Positions 1 to 9,168 of a DNA stretch of 64,000 nucleotides are shown in pieces. The DNA lies in assembly GCF_041153465.1 (NCBI RefSeq), contig NZ_CP154858.1:3224001-3288000 (forward strand), given 5' to 3'. Each line of letters starts with the position of its first letter. The stretch's first letter is position 1. The notes beneath the pieces were generated by a model. It was not told the origin of the DNA, searched no databases, and was given only the letters and a program-made list of their open reading frames with translations. The DNA comes from Thermohahella caldifontis (GTDB lineage: Bacteria; Pseudomonadota; Gammaproteobacteria; Pseudomonadales; Oleiphilaceae). The position numbers and the translations under genes were made by a program.

Positions 1-290
1 TTGAAATCGACACGCTCTGCCGCCTGGCCTGCATGAGCCGGACCCGCTTTTATGAACAGTTCCGGCTTCAGTTGGGGTGTACGCCCCAGGCGTTCCAACT
101 GCAGTTGCGCATGGAGGAGGCATGCCGACGGCTGGCGCGCGGCGAACAGGTCACGCGAGTGTGCTACGACCTGGGATTCCGCAATCCAAGCCATTTCACG
201 CGCCGCTTCCAGGCCTTTTTTGGGGAAACACCGACCTGCTATCGCAAACGGCATGTGCAGGTCGGTGCGGAGTTGGCGGGTGGGCTATGA
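1..290 (+). CDS. AraC-family transcriptional regulator, C-terminal fragment
   Basis: The reading frame is open from the first bases and ends at 290, so only the last ~95 residues of a regulator lie in the window. They form an AraC/XylS double helix-turn-helix: a first helix pair around LCRLACMSRTRFYEQF and the typical second one, VCYDLGFRNPSHFTRRFQAFFGETP. The sensing domain lies outside the window, so ligand and targets cannot be inferred. Its stop overlaps the 3' end of the convergent gene at 285-704 by a few bases. Confidence 0.85.
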   Translation, partial: EIDTLCRLACMSRTRFYEQFRLQLGCTPQAFQLQLRMEEACRRLARGEQVTRVCYDLGFRNPSHFTRRFQAFFGETPTCYRKRHVQVGAELAGGL

Positions 291-704
291 GCAGTTCCGT
301 GAGCTGTTGCTCTCGAATGTTTTCAGTTCAGCCTGCAGGGCATCCAGACCGGCTTCCAATCGAGTGATCAGGTCCTTGACCACTTCAATGTGAAGGTTTT
401 CCTTCTTGATCTGTTCGATCACGGAGAATCTCGATGGCTGGGGCTGCGGTTCCGCCAGGGCGCGTAGTAGCAGATCTCCCTGAAACATGTCATGGACTTG
501 CCGGAACGTTGCACTCTCAAAGGGAACGGGTTGGGGTTCCGGACCGGGCAGCGTCGGCACCGCCGACCCTATCCTCCATAGTCCAAGATATCTTGAGAGG
601 TACTGTGTTTCCAAATGTACACGAAAGAAATTACTATACGCCGGCTTTAGCCGCACGGCATGTGTCGCCGGGTCGAACTCGAAAATGGGGGCTTCGAAGG
701 GCAT
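285..704 (-). CDS. hypothetical protein, C-terminal coiled coil
   Basis: A 139-residue protein that I do not recognise. The start at 704 is chosen because AGGAG lies 6-7 nt upstream (on the minus strand); a longer frame to 824 has no such site. The sequence has no signal peptide or membrane segment. The middle is rich in Pro/Gln (PGPEPQPVPFE) and the last ~45 residues are charged and heptad-like (EVVKDLITRLEAGLDALQ), suggesting a coiled coil or a short protein-binding helix. It may be cotranscribed with the tiny gene at 796-903 just upstream. Confidence 0.6.
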   Translation of the reverse strand: MPFEAPIFEFDPATHAVRLKPAYSNFFRVHLETQYLSRYLGLWRIGSAVPTLPGPEPQPVPFESATFRQVHDMFQGDLLLRALAEPQPQPSRFSVIEQIKKENLHIEVVKDLITRLEAGLDALQAELKTFESNSSRNCS

Positions 705-795
705 GTTCGTCTCCTTGGTTGTTCCGTCAGACCGGGCCCCGAGTCGGGCCTGGTCAGATAAATGGTTCACTGCAGTGGTATGGTTGGGTGCACCT

Positions 796-903
796 TTATG
801 ACAAGCGGACCTTGCCTTCTTCAAAGGTCAGCAGCACGGCCTGCACCTGAAACGTCAGCAGGCTCAGCAGTACCCCCAGCACGGTTTGAATGATGGTTCT
901 CAT
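796..903 (-). CDS. small hydrophobic peptide, 35 aa
   Basis: A short open frame starting at ATG 903 with AGGAG 7 nt upstream. It begins MRTIIQTVLGVLLSLL, runs through a hydrophobic stretch of about 20 residues and ends in a short charged tail (FEEGKVRLS), so it looks like a single-span membrane peptide or a mini-protein with an uncleaved signal anchor. It lies upstream of, and on the same strand as, the 139-residue hypothetical gene. No family is recognised; support is the ribosome-binding site and composition only. Confidence 0.4.
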   Translation of the reverse strand: MRTIIQTVLGVLLSLLTFQVQAVLLTFEEGKVRLS

Positions 904-1099
904 CGTCTATCTCCTGTTCTGGTCAGTCCGTTTGTGGTGCCGGAGCGCCTACTGCCCGGGTGGTGACCGGCATCGGTCAAATCCAAGCATGTGCCATGCC
1001 TGTTTTCAGGACTGACCTTGAATCAGCAGGATACCGTTAGTTTTGTTGGGGTTGATGAGAAGTAAGTGCAAACTATTCTGACAGTTCTGGGGGGTGAAT

Positions 1100-1606
1100 T
1101 CAGATTTCGTACTTTGATTTGTCACCGATATCGTAGTCCAGCGGCATGCGCCACTTGGCGACCGCCAGAACCAGGAACAGCGCGGCAGCCAAGATACCTG
1201 CCCCCGTCGACAGCGCGGCGATATCAAAAGTCAATCCGCCCCAGAACAGTGCGACCCAGAGGGGCTGAAGCTGCAGGCCCGGCACCCGGAAGCAGTGATA
1301 TTCCTTGAATCCCAGGCCGCCCAGCGTCACCAGGGCGCCCCCCAGGGCAAACCCGGACCAGCCGGCCAGTGCAACAAGCAGGCCGCCCCAGGTGGCCCAC
1401 TGGAGCACGGTGCGGATGCGTTTGTCGTAGATGTGCAGATTGGCTGCGCACAGTACGGCGGCCAGCCAGACGGGCAGATGCGGATGCTCCGGATGAAAGA
1501 GCAGTACCAGCAGTGCCGGGCCCGAGAGTGTCAGGCCCGTGCGGTAGAGGATGATGCTGAGGGTATCCAGCCCGTCCATCTCGGGCCGGATATGCGGGTC
1601 CGCCAT
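1100..1606 (-). CDS. DUF2301-like integral membrane protein
   Basis: 168 residues with about five hydrophobic segments and the conserved-looking stretch GFKEYHCFRVPGLQLQPLWV, which I associate with the DUF2301 membrane family of unknown function. Start at 1606 chosen for GGAG 6-7 nt upstream. It begins 13 nt downstream of the arsenite permease on the same strand, so it is probably the last gene of the arsenic operon, although a role in arsenic handling is only suggested by position. Confidence 0.6.
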   Translation of the reverse strand: MADPHIRPEMDGLDTLSIILYRTGLTLSGPALLVLLFHPEHPHLPVWLAAVLCAANLHIYDKRIRTVLQWATWGGLLVALAGWSGFALGGALVTLGGLGFKEYHCFRVPGLQLQPLWVALFWGGLTFDIAALSTGAGILAAALFLVLAVAKWRMPLDYDIGDKSKYEI

Positions 1607-1619
1607 GCGGCGCTCCGGT

Positions 1620-2696
1620 TCAGGCTTTGATGCCCTGATTGTACCAGTCGCGTGAACGGTTGACGATGTTGACCACCAGCAGCATGACGGGTACTTCAAT
1701 CAGTACCCCCACCACGGTGGCCAGGGCAGCGCCGGAGTCAAATCCGAACAGGCTGATGGCGGCCGCGACAGCCAGTTCGAAGAAATTGGAGGCCCCGATC
1801 AGAGCTGACGGGCCGGCCACGCTATGTTTTTCGCCCACTGTACGGTTCAGGTAGTACGCCAGCGAACTGTTGAACAGCACCTGAATCAGGATGGGGATGG
1901 CCAGCAGCAGGATGACCAGCGGTTGCTCGATGATGGCCTGTCCCTGGAAGGCAAACAGCAGCACCAGTGTCAGCAGCAGCGCGGCGATGGACAGCGGCCC
2001 CACCTTTGCCATGGCTGCGTCGAACGCTTCCTGTCCCCTGGACAGCAGATGCTTGCGCCACAGTTGTGCCAGAATCAGGGGGATGACGATATACAACCCC
2101 ACGGAAATCAACAGCGTATCCCAGGGTACATGAATGGAGGAGACGCCCAGCAGCAGCGCCACAATCGGGGCAAAGGCGAAGACCATGATGGTATCGTTCA
2201 GGGCAACCTGAGTGAGGGTGAAAAGCGGATCGCCATTGGTGAGCCGGCTCCAGACGAACACCATGGCCGTACAGGGTGCGGCGGCCAGCAGGATCAGTCC
2301 GGCGACATAGCTGTCAAGCTGGTCAAACGGCAGCCAGTCTGCAAACAGGTTGCGGACAAACAGCCAGGCCAGAAACGCCATGGAGAAGGGCTTGACGAAC
2401 CAGTTGACGAACAGGGTCACGCCGATGCCCTTCATGTGCTGCCTGACTTCATGCAAGGCACCAAAATCCACCTTGACGAGCATGGGAATGATCATCACCC
2501 AGATGAGCAGACCAACAGGAAGATTGACCTGAGCCACTTCCATACGGCCGATGGCCTGAAAAATGCCCGGAGCCAGCTGACCCAGAACGATGCCGGCCAC
2601 AATGCAGAGTGCGACCCAGAGAGTCAGGTAACGCTCGAACACACTCATGGGTGCGCCGGCGGCCTGCTGTTGTGAAACTTCACACTGTGCGGTCAT
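1620..2696 (-). CDS. arsB: Acr3-type arsenite efflux permease
   Basis: A 358-residue, ten-span inner-membrane carrier of the Acr3 (BART superfamily) type, which exports arsenite using the proton-motive force. Family marks include LLIWVMIIPMLVKVDF, the cysteine-containing AAAPCTAMVFVWSRLTNGDP region (conserved TM4 Cys) and a late GASNFFELAVAAAI segment. It overlaps arsC by ATGA, indicating translational coupling, and lies third in the operon after arsR and arsC. A shorter start at MSVFERYL (2648) is possible. Often named acr3; unrelated in sequence to the E. coli ArsB family. Confidence 0.93.
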   Translation of the reverse strand: MTAQCEVSQQQAAGAPMSVFERYLTLWVALCIVAGIVLGQLAPGIFQAIGRMEVAQVNLPVGLLIWVMIIPMLVKVDFGALHEVRQHMKGIGVTLFVNWFVKPFSMAFLAWLFVRNLFADWLPFDQLDSYVAGLILLAAAPCTAMVFVWSRLTNGDPLFTLTQVALNDTIMVFAFAPIVALLLGVSSIHVPWDTLLISVGLYIVIPLILAQLWRKHLLSRGQEAFDAAMAKVGPLSIAALLLTLVLLFAFQGQAIIEQPLVILLLAIPILIQVLFNSSLAYYLNRTVGEKHSVAGPSALIGASNFFELAVAAAISLFGFDSGAALATVVGVLIEVPVMLLVVNIVNRSRDWYNQGIKA

Positions 2697-3115
2697 GATT
2701 TGGGCACCTCCAGATTCAGTGCGTGGCAGACTTCACGAACGAGCCGGTCGCGGATTTCATCCCGGACGCGGATGAAACTTTCCAGCGGCTCTCCATGGGG
2801 ATCATGGAAGGGGACGTGAATGCGCTTCACCTTGCCGGGAAAGACCGGGCAGGTTTCATGGGCGTTGTCACAGACCGTGACCACCAGGTCCAGATCGGCA
2901 TTCAGAAACTGATCCAGTGTCTTGGGTGTCAGTCCTTCGGTGGGCAGCCCCGCCTGCTTCAGTGCTTCAATCGCACCCTCAGCGACCTTCGGTTGTGGAT
3001 GGGTTCCCGCCGAGAAGGCCTGAACCCGACCGGCCAGATCATGATTGAGAATGGCTTCTGCCATCTGGGAGCGGCAGGAGTTGCCTGTACAGAGTACGAG
3101 CACCTTGTAGGTCAT
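2693..3115 (-). CDS. arsC: arsenate reductase, thioredoxin-coupled (low-MW phosphatase type)
   Basis: 140 residues. The N-terminal phosphatase loop CTGNSCRSQMAE and the later pair in VCDNAHETCPVF give the three-cysteine relay of thioredoxin-linked ArsC enzymes, which reduce arsenate to arsenite in the cytoplasm; arsenite is then exported by the downstream Acr3. The start at 3115 overlaps the arsR stop as ATGA; a longer start at 3130 is less likely. This is not the glutaredoxin-dependent plasmid R773-type ArsC. Confidence 0.94.
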   Translation of the reverse strand: MTYKVLVLCTGNSCRSQMAEAILNHDLAGRVQAFSAGTHPQPKVAEGAIEALKQAGLPTEGLTPKTLDQFLNADLDLVVTVCDNAHETCPVFPGKVKRIHVPFHDPHGEPLESFIRVRDEIRDRLVREVCHALNLEVPKS

Positions 3116-3438
3116 TCGGTTTCCTCGCATTGCAGGGTTGTCGGTGTGCAGGGTTCGCCCCCGCAGCAGTTGTGTGTCAGAAAGGCCACCAGATCATTCA
3201 TCAATGAAAAGTTGGCCGAGTAGTAGATGTAGCGGCTCTGCTTTCGGCCGTCGATCAGTCCGCAGCGTGACAGATGAGACAGATGGAAGGACAGGGTGGG
3301 CCCGGGCAGATCCAGCTTATCGCCCAGCTCTCCTGCGCTCAGCCCTGCCGGCCCGGCCTGGATCAGCAGACGAAAGATGGCCAGCCGGGTTTCATGTCCC
3401 AGGGCTGCAAGCAGTTCCGAAGCGTTATTCGTTTCCAT
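3112..3438 (-). CDS. arsR: ArsR-family arsenic repressor
   Basis: 108 residues with a winged helix (LSAGELGDKLDLPGPTLSFH; LIDGRKQSRYIYYSAN). The usual metal motif ELCVCDL in the recognition helix is absent; instead a C-terminal cluster NCCGGEPC offers three cysteines, resembling the C-terminal As(III) site of Acidithiobacillus-type ArsR (family knowledge; the spacing here is similar, not identical). The ATG at 3438 lies inside an inverted repeat that is probably its own operator. A TTG start at 3474 is possible but has a poorer site. First gene of arsR-arsC-acr3. Confidence 0.9.
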   Translation of the reverse strand: METNNASELLAALGHETRLAIFRLLIQAGPAGLSAGELGDKLDLPGPTLSFHLSHLSRCGLIDGRKQSRYIYYSANFSLMNDLVAFLTHNCCGGEPCTPTTLQCEETE

Positions 3439-3461
3439 ATTTCCAATAATATAGAAATATG
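3436..3461. promoter_or_regulatory. probable ArsR operator overlapping the arsR start codon
   Basis: Inverted repeat CATATTTC-N10-GAAATATG, with its left arm containing the arsR start codon (minus strand). AT-rich hyphenated dyads of this kind are usual ArsR sites. Binding here would block both transcription initiation and ribosome access. Confidence 0.55.
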
Positions 3462-3553
3462 AATGAACGGGCAATCAGGCGGTGCAATTTTGTGGTCTGC
3501 CAAGGAGGCAAACCTGAAGGATGCGCAGGGTGGATGGGGCCGGCAAGATGATG

Positions 3554-3988
3554 TCAGGTTTTTGGTGGGCTGGTGGGCGCCTGACCCGGGAGCACGTAAA
3601 GTGCGTCAATCAGCGGGCAGCACAGATTGCCGCCTTCCGTCTCGCAGCGTTCGACCAGGGTCTCCAGCAGCGCTTCGATCTGCCTGAGGCCTTCAATCTT
3701 CCGGCGGACATCGGCCAGCTTGCCCGCGGCCAGTTCACGCGCATCCTCGCAATGCGTGCCATCATCCAGCCGCATGAGCTGAGCCACCTCCTCCAGCGAA
3801 AACCCCAATTGCTGAGCATGGCGGATGAAGGCCAGTCGTCTGGCATCCTTCTCGCCGTAGCGACGGATGCCGCCGGGTGGCCTGGGGGGTGTGCGCAACA
3901 GGCCGCGGCGCTGGTAGTAGCGTATGGTCTCGATGTGTACGCCGGAGACCCGGGCCAGCTTGCCTATTGTTAAGGTTTGTTCAGACAT
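3554..3988 (-). CDS. merR: MerR mercury-responsive regulator
   Basis: 144 residues, the usual MerR length. N-terminal helix-turn-helix (LTIGKLARVSGVHIETIRYY) is followed by the long dimer helix. The three Hg(II)-binding cysteines of MerR are all present in context: DGTHCEDA, LVERCETE and GNLCCPLI. It represses, and on Hg(II) activates, the divergent merFA promoter by untwisting its overlong spacer. Start at 3988 from alignment to family N-termini. It sits directly next to the merFA promoter. Confidence 0.95.
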   Translation of the reverse strand: MSEQTLTIGKLARVSGVHIETIRYYQRRGLLRTPPRPPGGIRRYGEKDARRLAFIRHAQQLGFSLEEVAQLMRLDDGTHCEDARELAAGKLADVRRKIEGLRQIEALLETLVERCETEGGNLCCPLIDALYVLPGQAPTSPPKT

Positions 3989-3990
3989 GG

Positions 3991-4021
3991 TTGATTCCGT
4001 AGTCAGGTACGGAGTTAAGGT
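3991..4021 (+). promoter_or_regulatory. mer operator-promoter (19-bp spacer)
   Basis: -35 TTGATT (3991-3996) and -10 TAAGGT (4016-4021) are separated by 19 bp. The dyad TCCGTA-N6-TACGGA (about 3996-4013) fills the spacer. This closely matches the classical Tn501/Tn21 mer promoter arrangement, in which MerR binds the dyad between the two boxes. Confidence 0.9.
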
Positions 4022-4052
4022 TAGCACAAACGAATCACACCGGAGTTATCCA

Positions 4053-4304
4053 ATGCGTCCGAATACATTGTTGAAAACCGGCATCATCGGCACCGTTGTT
4101 GCGGCATTGTGCTGCTTTACCCCCGTACTGGTGGTCCTGTTCGGTGCCGTGGGGCTCTCGGCCTGGGTGGGGTATCTGGATGTGGTGCTGTTCCCGGCAC
4201 TGGGCATCTTTCTGGCCATCACGGTCCATGCCCTGATCCGGCGCAAACGCAGTGAGGCATGTTGCCCCACGCCTTCGAATACACAGAGTGGAGATCATTC
4301 ATGA
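4053..4304 (+). CDS. merF: MerF mercuric ion transporter
   Basis: 83 residues with two transmembrane segments. Paired cysteines occur in the first span (ALCCFTPVL) and in the cytoplasmic C-terminal region (SEACCPTP), the MerF pattern for relaying Hg(II) across the inner membrane to MerA. GGAG lies 8 nt upstream of ATG 4053. Overlaps merA by ATGA. No merT or merP is present, so MerF is the only importer in this operon. Confidence 0.92.
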   Translation: MRPNTLLKTGIIGTVVAALCCFTPVLVVLFGAVGLSAWVGYLDVVLFPALGIFLAITVHALIRRKRSEACCPTPSNTQSGDHS

Positions 4305-5710
4305 ACTGTTGCAATCAACCCCTGAACATTCTGGTCATCGGGTCGGGCGGAGCGGCCACGGCGGCTGCCCTCAAGGCTGCCGCGCGGGGGGCGAAGGTGA
4401 CCGTCGTGGAGCGCGGCACCCTGGGCGGTACCTGTGTCAATGTGGGATGCGTACCGTCCAAGGTGCTGATCAATGCGGCCCATGTGGCTCATGTGAGGCG
4501 TGAAAGCCCGTTTGACGGCGGGATTTCTCCTGGGCAGCCGGCTATTGACCGCAAGGCGCTCGTGCAACAACAGCAGCAGCTGGTTGAGACCCTGAGGCAG
4601 GCCAAGTATGCGGATGTTCTGGCGCAGCATGACAATATTGAGGTGATCCGCGCGGAGGCCCGGTTCGAGGATGAGCGACATGTGCGCCTGAGTCTTCCGG
4701 ATGGGCGCACGGAAATCCGCGCCTTTGACCGCTGTTTCATCGGTACCGGCGCCCGACCTGCTGTTCCGGAGATTCCCGGTCTGGCGGGATCACCCTTCAT
4801 CACGTCCACGGAAGCCCTTGTGCTGGAGAACATTCCGCCCAGGCTGATCGTGCTGGGAGCATCGGTGGTGGCACTGGAGCTGGCTCAGGCCTTTGCCCGC
4901 CTGGGGAGTCGTGTCACCGTGCTTGCCCGCAGCCGTGTGTTGTCCAGGTGGGACGATGCGATCGGAACAACCTTGCAGACCCGGCTGGAGGCAGAGGGGA
5001 TGGAAGTGCTGACGCAGGCGGGTGTTGAGGAAGTGAGGCATTACGGTGCGGTGTTCCATGTCCGGACCCGGGACGGCCTGCGTGAAGCGGAGCAGTTGTT
5101 GGTCGCGACAGGGCGTGTGCCCAACACTGAAGCACTCAATCTGGCCGCGGCGGGCGTGGAAACACGGGCTGGCGCCATCGTGGTGGACGAGTCTCTCCGG
5201 ACTACCGCGGCACACATCTACGCTGCCGGGGATTGTACGACCTTGCCCCAGTTCGTGTATGTGGCGGCGGCCGGTGGAAGCCGGGCCGGGGAGAACATGA
5301 CCGGAGGCGAGGTGACGCTGGATCTTTCCGTGGTCCCCGAGGTGATCTTTACGGATCCGCAGGTTGCGCGTGTCGGGCTGTCCGAGGCCGAGGCCCGGGA
5401 GCAGGGCATCGAAACAAAGGTCCGGACGCTGGCGCTGGCGCATGTGCCTCGCGCCATCGCCAACTTCGATACCGAAGGGCTGGTCACCATGGTGGCGGAA
5501 AAGGACTCCGGCCGGCTGCTGGGGGTTCAGATGCTGGCACAGAATGCCGGGGATGTGATTCAGTCTGCCGCACTGGCCATCCGGGCCGGGATGACGGTTC
5601 AGGAACTGGCATCGGAGCTGTTCCCCTATCTGACCATGGCCGAAGCCCTGAAGCTTTGTGCCCAGACCTTTGATCAGGATGTTTCGGCGCTGTCCTGCTG
5701 TGCGGGATGA
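4301..5710 (+). CDS. merA: mercuric reductase
   Basis: 469 residues; a flavoprotein disulfide reductase that reduces Hg(II) to volatile Hg(0) with NADPH. The redox-active GGTCVNVGCVPSK, the NADPH-binding LIVLGASVVALELAQAF region and the C-terminal vicinal pair in ALSCCAG are all present. The N-terminal NmerA (HMA) domain found in Tn501 MerA is missing: the protein begins MNCCNQPLNILVIGSG, which still offers a Cys-Cys pair near the start. Translationally coupled to merF. Confidence 0.96.
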   Translation: MNCCNQPLNILVIGSGGAATAAALKAAARGAKVTVVERGTLGGTCVNVGCVPSKVLINAAHVAHVRRESPFDGGISPGQPAIDRKALVQQQQQLVETLRQAKYADVLAQHDNIEVIRAEARFEDERHVRLSLPDGRTEIRAFDRCFIGTGARPAVPEIPGLAGSPFITSTEALVLENIPPRLIVLGASVVALELAQAFARLGSRVTVLARSRVLSRWDDAIGTTLQTRLEAEGMEVLTQAGVEEVRHYGAVFHVRTRDGLREAEQLLVATGRVPNTEALNLAAAGVETRAGAIVVDESLRTTAAHIYAAGDCTTLPQFVYVAAAGGSRAGENMTGGEVTLDLSVVPEVIFTDPQVARVGLSEAEAREQGIETKVRTLALAHVPRAIANFDTEGLVTMVAEKDSGRLLGVQMLAQNAGDVIQSAALAIRAGMTVQELASELFPYLTMAEALKLCAQTFDQDVSALSCCAG

Positions 5711-5922
5711 CAAAGTAAGGAACTGTCACGCTGAAATCTTCGTGTGAGGTTTTTGACTGGCAAAAAGTGACTTGTGTCACGTAAAAATGACTACTGCGTT
5801 CGCGTCGGCGGCGTAGACCGGAAGGTATAATCGGATCGCCTGGCAGGGAGGCCGATCCGGTGAAGTCCCCTGTCGAGCATAAAAAACGATAACTAATGAC
5901 AGGGAAAAGGACTCGAAGCAGT
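5711..5922 (+). promoter_or_regulatory. leader region of the repeat lipoprotein, with CRP-like site
   Basis: About 210 nt between merA and the lipoprotein. It holds AGTGA-N6-TCACG at 5766-5781, matching 8 of 10 positions of a CRP/Vfr half-site pair, a TATAAT at 5826-5831 with no clear -35, and an inverted repeat CGGATCG...CGATCCG (about 5832-5860) that could form a leader hairpin. I compared it with known riboswitch cores and saw no match. Confidence 0.3.
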
Positions 5923-8900
5923 ATGAAAGGCCAGAACGACAACCTCGGCAGGCTGCGCAAGGCAGCTCTTTTCATGATTGGTGCGTTGGTCCTGACTGCA
6001 TGCAGCAGCAGTGACGACCCGCAATCCGATACAAACTCGCCCGCGATTGTGGCGGAAATGATGTACCACGCCACGAGCGTTCCGGTGTCTACTGACTGCC
6101 CGGCAGGTGGCATTTATGTGGATATCGGTACGGATACCAACCGCAACGGAATTCTCGATACCAATGAAATCAAAAGAACGGATCAGATCTGTAATGGACG
6201 GAACGGTCAGGATGGTCGCGATAGTCTGATTGATGTCATGGATGAGCCGGCCGGTGAAAACTGCGCGGCAGGCGGCTACAAGCTACGTGTGGCGACTGAC
6301 GCCGACCACAACGGCAAGCTGGATGATGACGAGCCCAATCTGCAGGTGAAATACCTGTGTCATGGGCTTGACGGAAAGGACGGTCAGGCTGGCCGCGACG
6401 GGCTTACTTCGCTGGTTGCCAATGAAGCCCTGACCTATGGTGATGACAACTGTCCAACTGGCGGTGTGCGTATTCGAACCGGTCTGGATCTGGACGGAAA
6501 TGGTCAGCTGGCCGTGCCGGATGAAGTGCAGACGACGCAGTACGTTTGCAATGGTGAAAAGGGTGAGCCGGGCGTCGATGGGCTGACGACGCTGGTTCGC
6601 ACCACCGTCATCACCGATAATACTGTCTGTCTCAACGGTGGCGTGCGTCTGGAGTATGGGCTGGATGACGATTTAGATGGGGTGCTCAGTGACGCGGAAA
6701 TCGATAACGCTCAGAATGTCTGCAACGGTGTCAACGGAACTGATGGGCAAAACGGCACCGATGGCCAGAATGCCTTGGTGAAAACCGTGGCGGTGGCTCC
6801 GGGTAGTGAGTGTGCTGCCGGGGGACACGTATCCACTACGGGCGGGATGCCAACCGTAACAACACGCTGGATGCCGGAGAAGAGAGCGGCAGCACGCTTC
6901 TGTGTAACGGCCAGGATGGAACTGACGGTGTGAACGGGGTCGATGGCCTCTCCACGCTGGTCAGTTTGGTCTCGCTTGCCGAGGGCTCTGAGGTGTGCCC
7001 CAGTGGCGGCACACAGATCGTGTACGGCGCCGACAGCGATCGGGACGGTACGCTGGACGAGGCTGAAGTTCAGGGGCGTCAGAACGTCTGTAACGGGGCT
7101 GACGGCCGTGATGGCGTGGATGGTCGTGACGGCACCCCCGCACTGGTGAAAACCGAAGCCTTTGCGTCATCCTCTAACTGTCCGGCCGGTGGCATCACCA
7201 TTCATCACGGTCAGGATCTCGATAACGATCAGACGTTGGATGAAAATGAAATCCTGGGCTCGACAGAAGTCTGCAACGGTGCAGACGGAGCCGATGGTCA
7301 GAATGGTGCTGATGGTCAGAACGGCTTCAATGCAGTCACTGCCACGCAAACCGTCATATCGGGTACGGAGGGCTGTGCCGCCGGTGGCGTCAAGGTCATT
7401 TTTGGCCTGGATGTGAACCGCAATGGCAGCCTGGATGCTGGTGAAGAGAGCAGCTCGCAGGTTCTTTGCAATGGGCGCGACGGTGTTGATGGCTCGGACG
7501 GGGTTGATGGGCAGGATGGTCTCAGCACGGTGATTGCCACGGAAACCAAGACAGCCGATAAAGACTGTCCCACAGGTGGTTTATGGATATACACCGGCCT
7601 GGATGACAACCGAAATGGCAAGCTGGATCTGCAGACTGAAAAGGATGCGACCGCCTACGTATGTAATGGTGTCATCCCGGAAGGCGTGGCCTGCTACCTG
7701 CAGAGTTATAACGACGGTTCCCGCTACTTGCAGTGCGGTGATGATGAACCGGTGTTGATCGAGGAAGGCATTGATGTGGTGGAGGTTACCATCGATGCCA
7801 TCACAAATGGCTACCGGATCCGGGATCGTTGGGAAACCGGGGCGGGGCTCTCTAATCCGCAGTTCCGAAGCTATCGCAACCCCCATTACGTGTTCGAGGT
7901 TAATTCTGAATCCACGTTGACGTATCGCGTGAGTGCCGCCTCCGGAGGGCGAGTCATTCTCCTGGATGATCTCGGGGTCGTATTGAACGGTAGCTCGGGT
8001 GCTGTCAGTGGTTCGAAATCCCTTCAGCCAGGGCGATATATGGTCATCGCTGCGTCGGATTCAGAGGGGCAGGAAGAGCCCTTTGAACTGGAGTTAACCG
8101 GGGATATATCACGGCCACAAAAGGTTGCCAGTGAGTCAGTCTCTTTGACCACGCGTTGGGTGGATGGAACATATCAGAGTGCTGACACCGATCCGGATAA
8201 CCTGTCTTCACGTAACCCATGGTTCAGCTTTACGATTACCAGGGACAGCTATGTGGATATCGCCCTCACCACGAGCAAATCCGTTGCCACTCATGTGATT
8301 GATGAATCTGGATTCCATCTGGGGCGTTCAGGTCGCCACAATGTGGTCTGGTTGTCAGCCGGTAACTACAAGATGGCCGTCACCGCCGATGCACAGGATG
8401 AGGTATTTGTGCTGAGATTGACAGGGCAGGTGGCGAACTTGATGCAGATCCACCCGAATGTATTCACCCATACCGGCACCATTGATTTTGGCTTTGGCAA
8501 AAATCCAAACACCTATCGGTATGGCCACTATACGTTCAGCATTTCAGAGCCGACACGTGTGGACGCCACGTTGAGCAACAGTATAAATAGTGTGTACCTG
8601 GCGTTACTGGATAACACGGGGCAGGTGTACATAGAAAGGAACGTCAACAACAAGGAATCTTTGGGTATTGGCCTGCTCCAGCCCGGACAGTACGAGATCA
8701 TTGCCGGTGTGCCAGTGAACACGGCAACGGACGTCAACTATACACTAAAAGTGTTTGGCCTGGATGAGGCGCCAACCCAAGTGCAGGGAGCTGATTTCAA
8801 TCATACGGGGACCTGGGATGCGGGCGGCAACAGCTGGCGTTACTATGACATTGATGTCACTGAGGAGACAGCATTGCATCTGGTGGTTCGGGATACCGAA

Positions 8901-9122
8901 TTCACAACACCCTATTACCGTTTGCTTGATGAGCACGGTGTTGTCAGGGCATATGGCAGCATGAGTATGTCCAATGGTAAGACCGTGCACCAGTATATCT
9001 CCGATCCACTCCCCGTCGGCCGGTACAGGCTTGAACTCAAGAGTTACGACAATGTGGGAGGCAATTATGAGCTGCACGTGAATGGCCTGATTTCTGGTGT
9101 AGAGGAAGTGATCCCGCAATAA
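5923..9122 (+). CDS. repeat lipoprotein: nine DUF7151-like units with collagen-like linkers (frameshifted)
   Basis: Starts MKGQNDNLGRLRKAALFMIG and has a lipobox LTAC, so it is an exported lipoprotein of about 1066 residues if one base is restored. Nine units follow, each about 60 residues: C-x-x-GG, then a calcium-loop-like D-x-[ND]-x-[ND]-G-x-L-D-x-x-E, then CNG, joined by Gly-x-Asp/Asn collagen-like linkers (for example NGTDGQNGTDGQN). This matches what I know of DUF7151. From about 7770 to the end there are four beta-rich repeats of ~105 residues with the pattern LLD-x-x-G ... L-x-PG-x-Y. The frame breaks at the G5 run 6820-6824; a sixth G would give CAAGGTRIHYGRDANRN, exactly the repeat consensus. 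An upstream ATG at 5896 is possible. Function unknown; probably a surface adhesin or calcium-dependent structural protein. Confidence 0.75.
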
Positions 9123-9168
9123 ATGGCCCGCGACCTGCAGCGGGTAGTGAGAATTATTGCGTACCGCA

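Noticed and set aside
5711..5922. Possible riboswitch in the lipoprotein leader
   Set aside because: A hairpin is present, but no core of a known c-di-GMP, cobalamin or other riboswitch class could be matched.
7770..9122. Assignment of the lipoprotein C-terminal repeats to the bacterial pre-peptidase (PPC) domain
   Set aside because: The strand pattern is similar, but no specific PPC motif could be confirmed by eye, so no family name was given.
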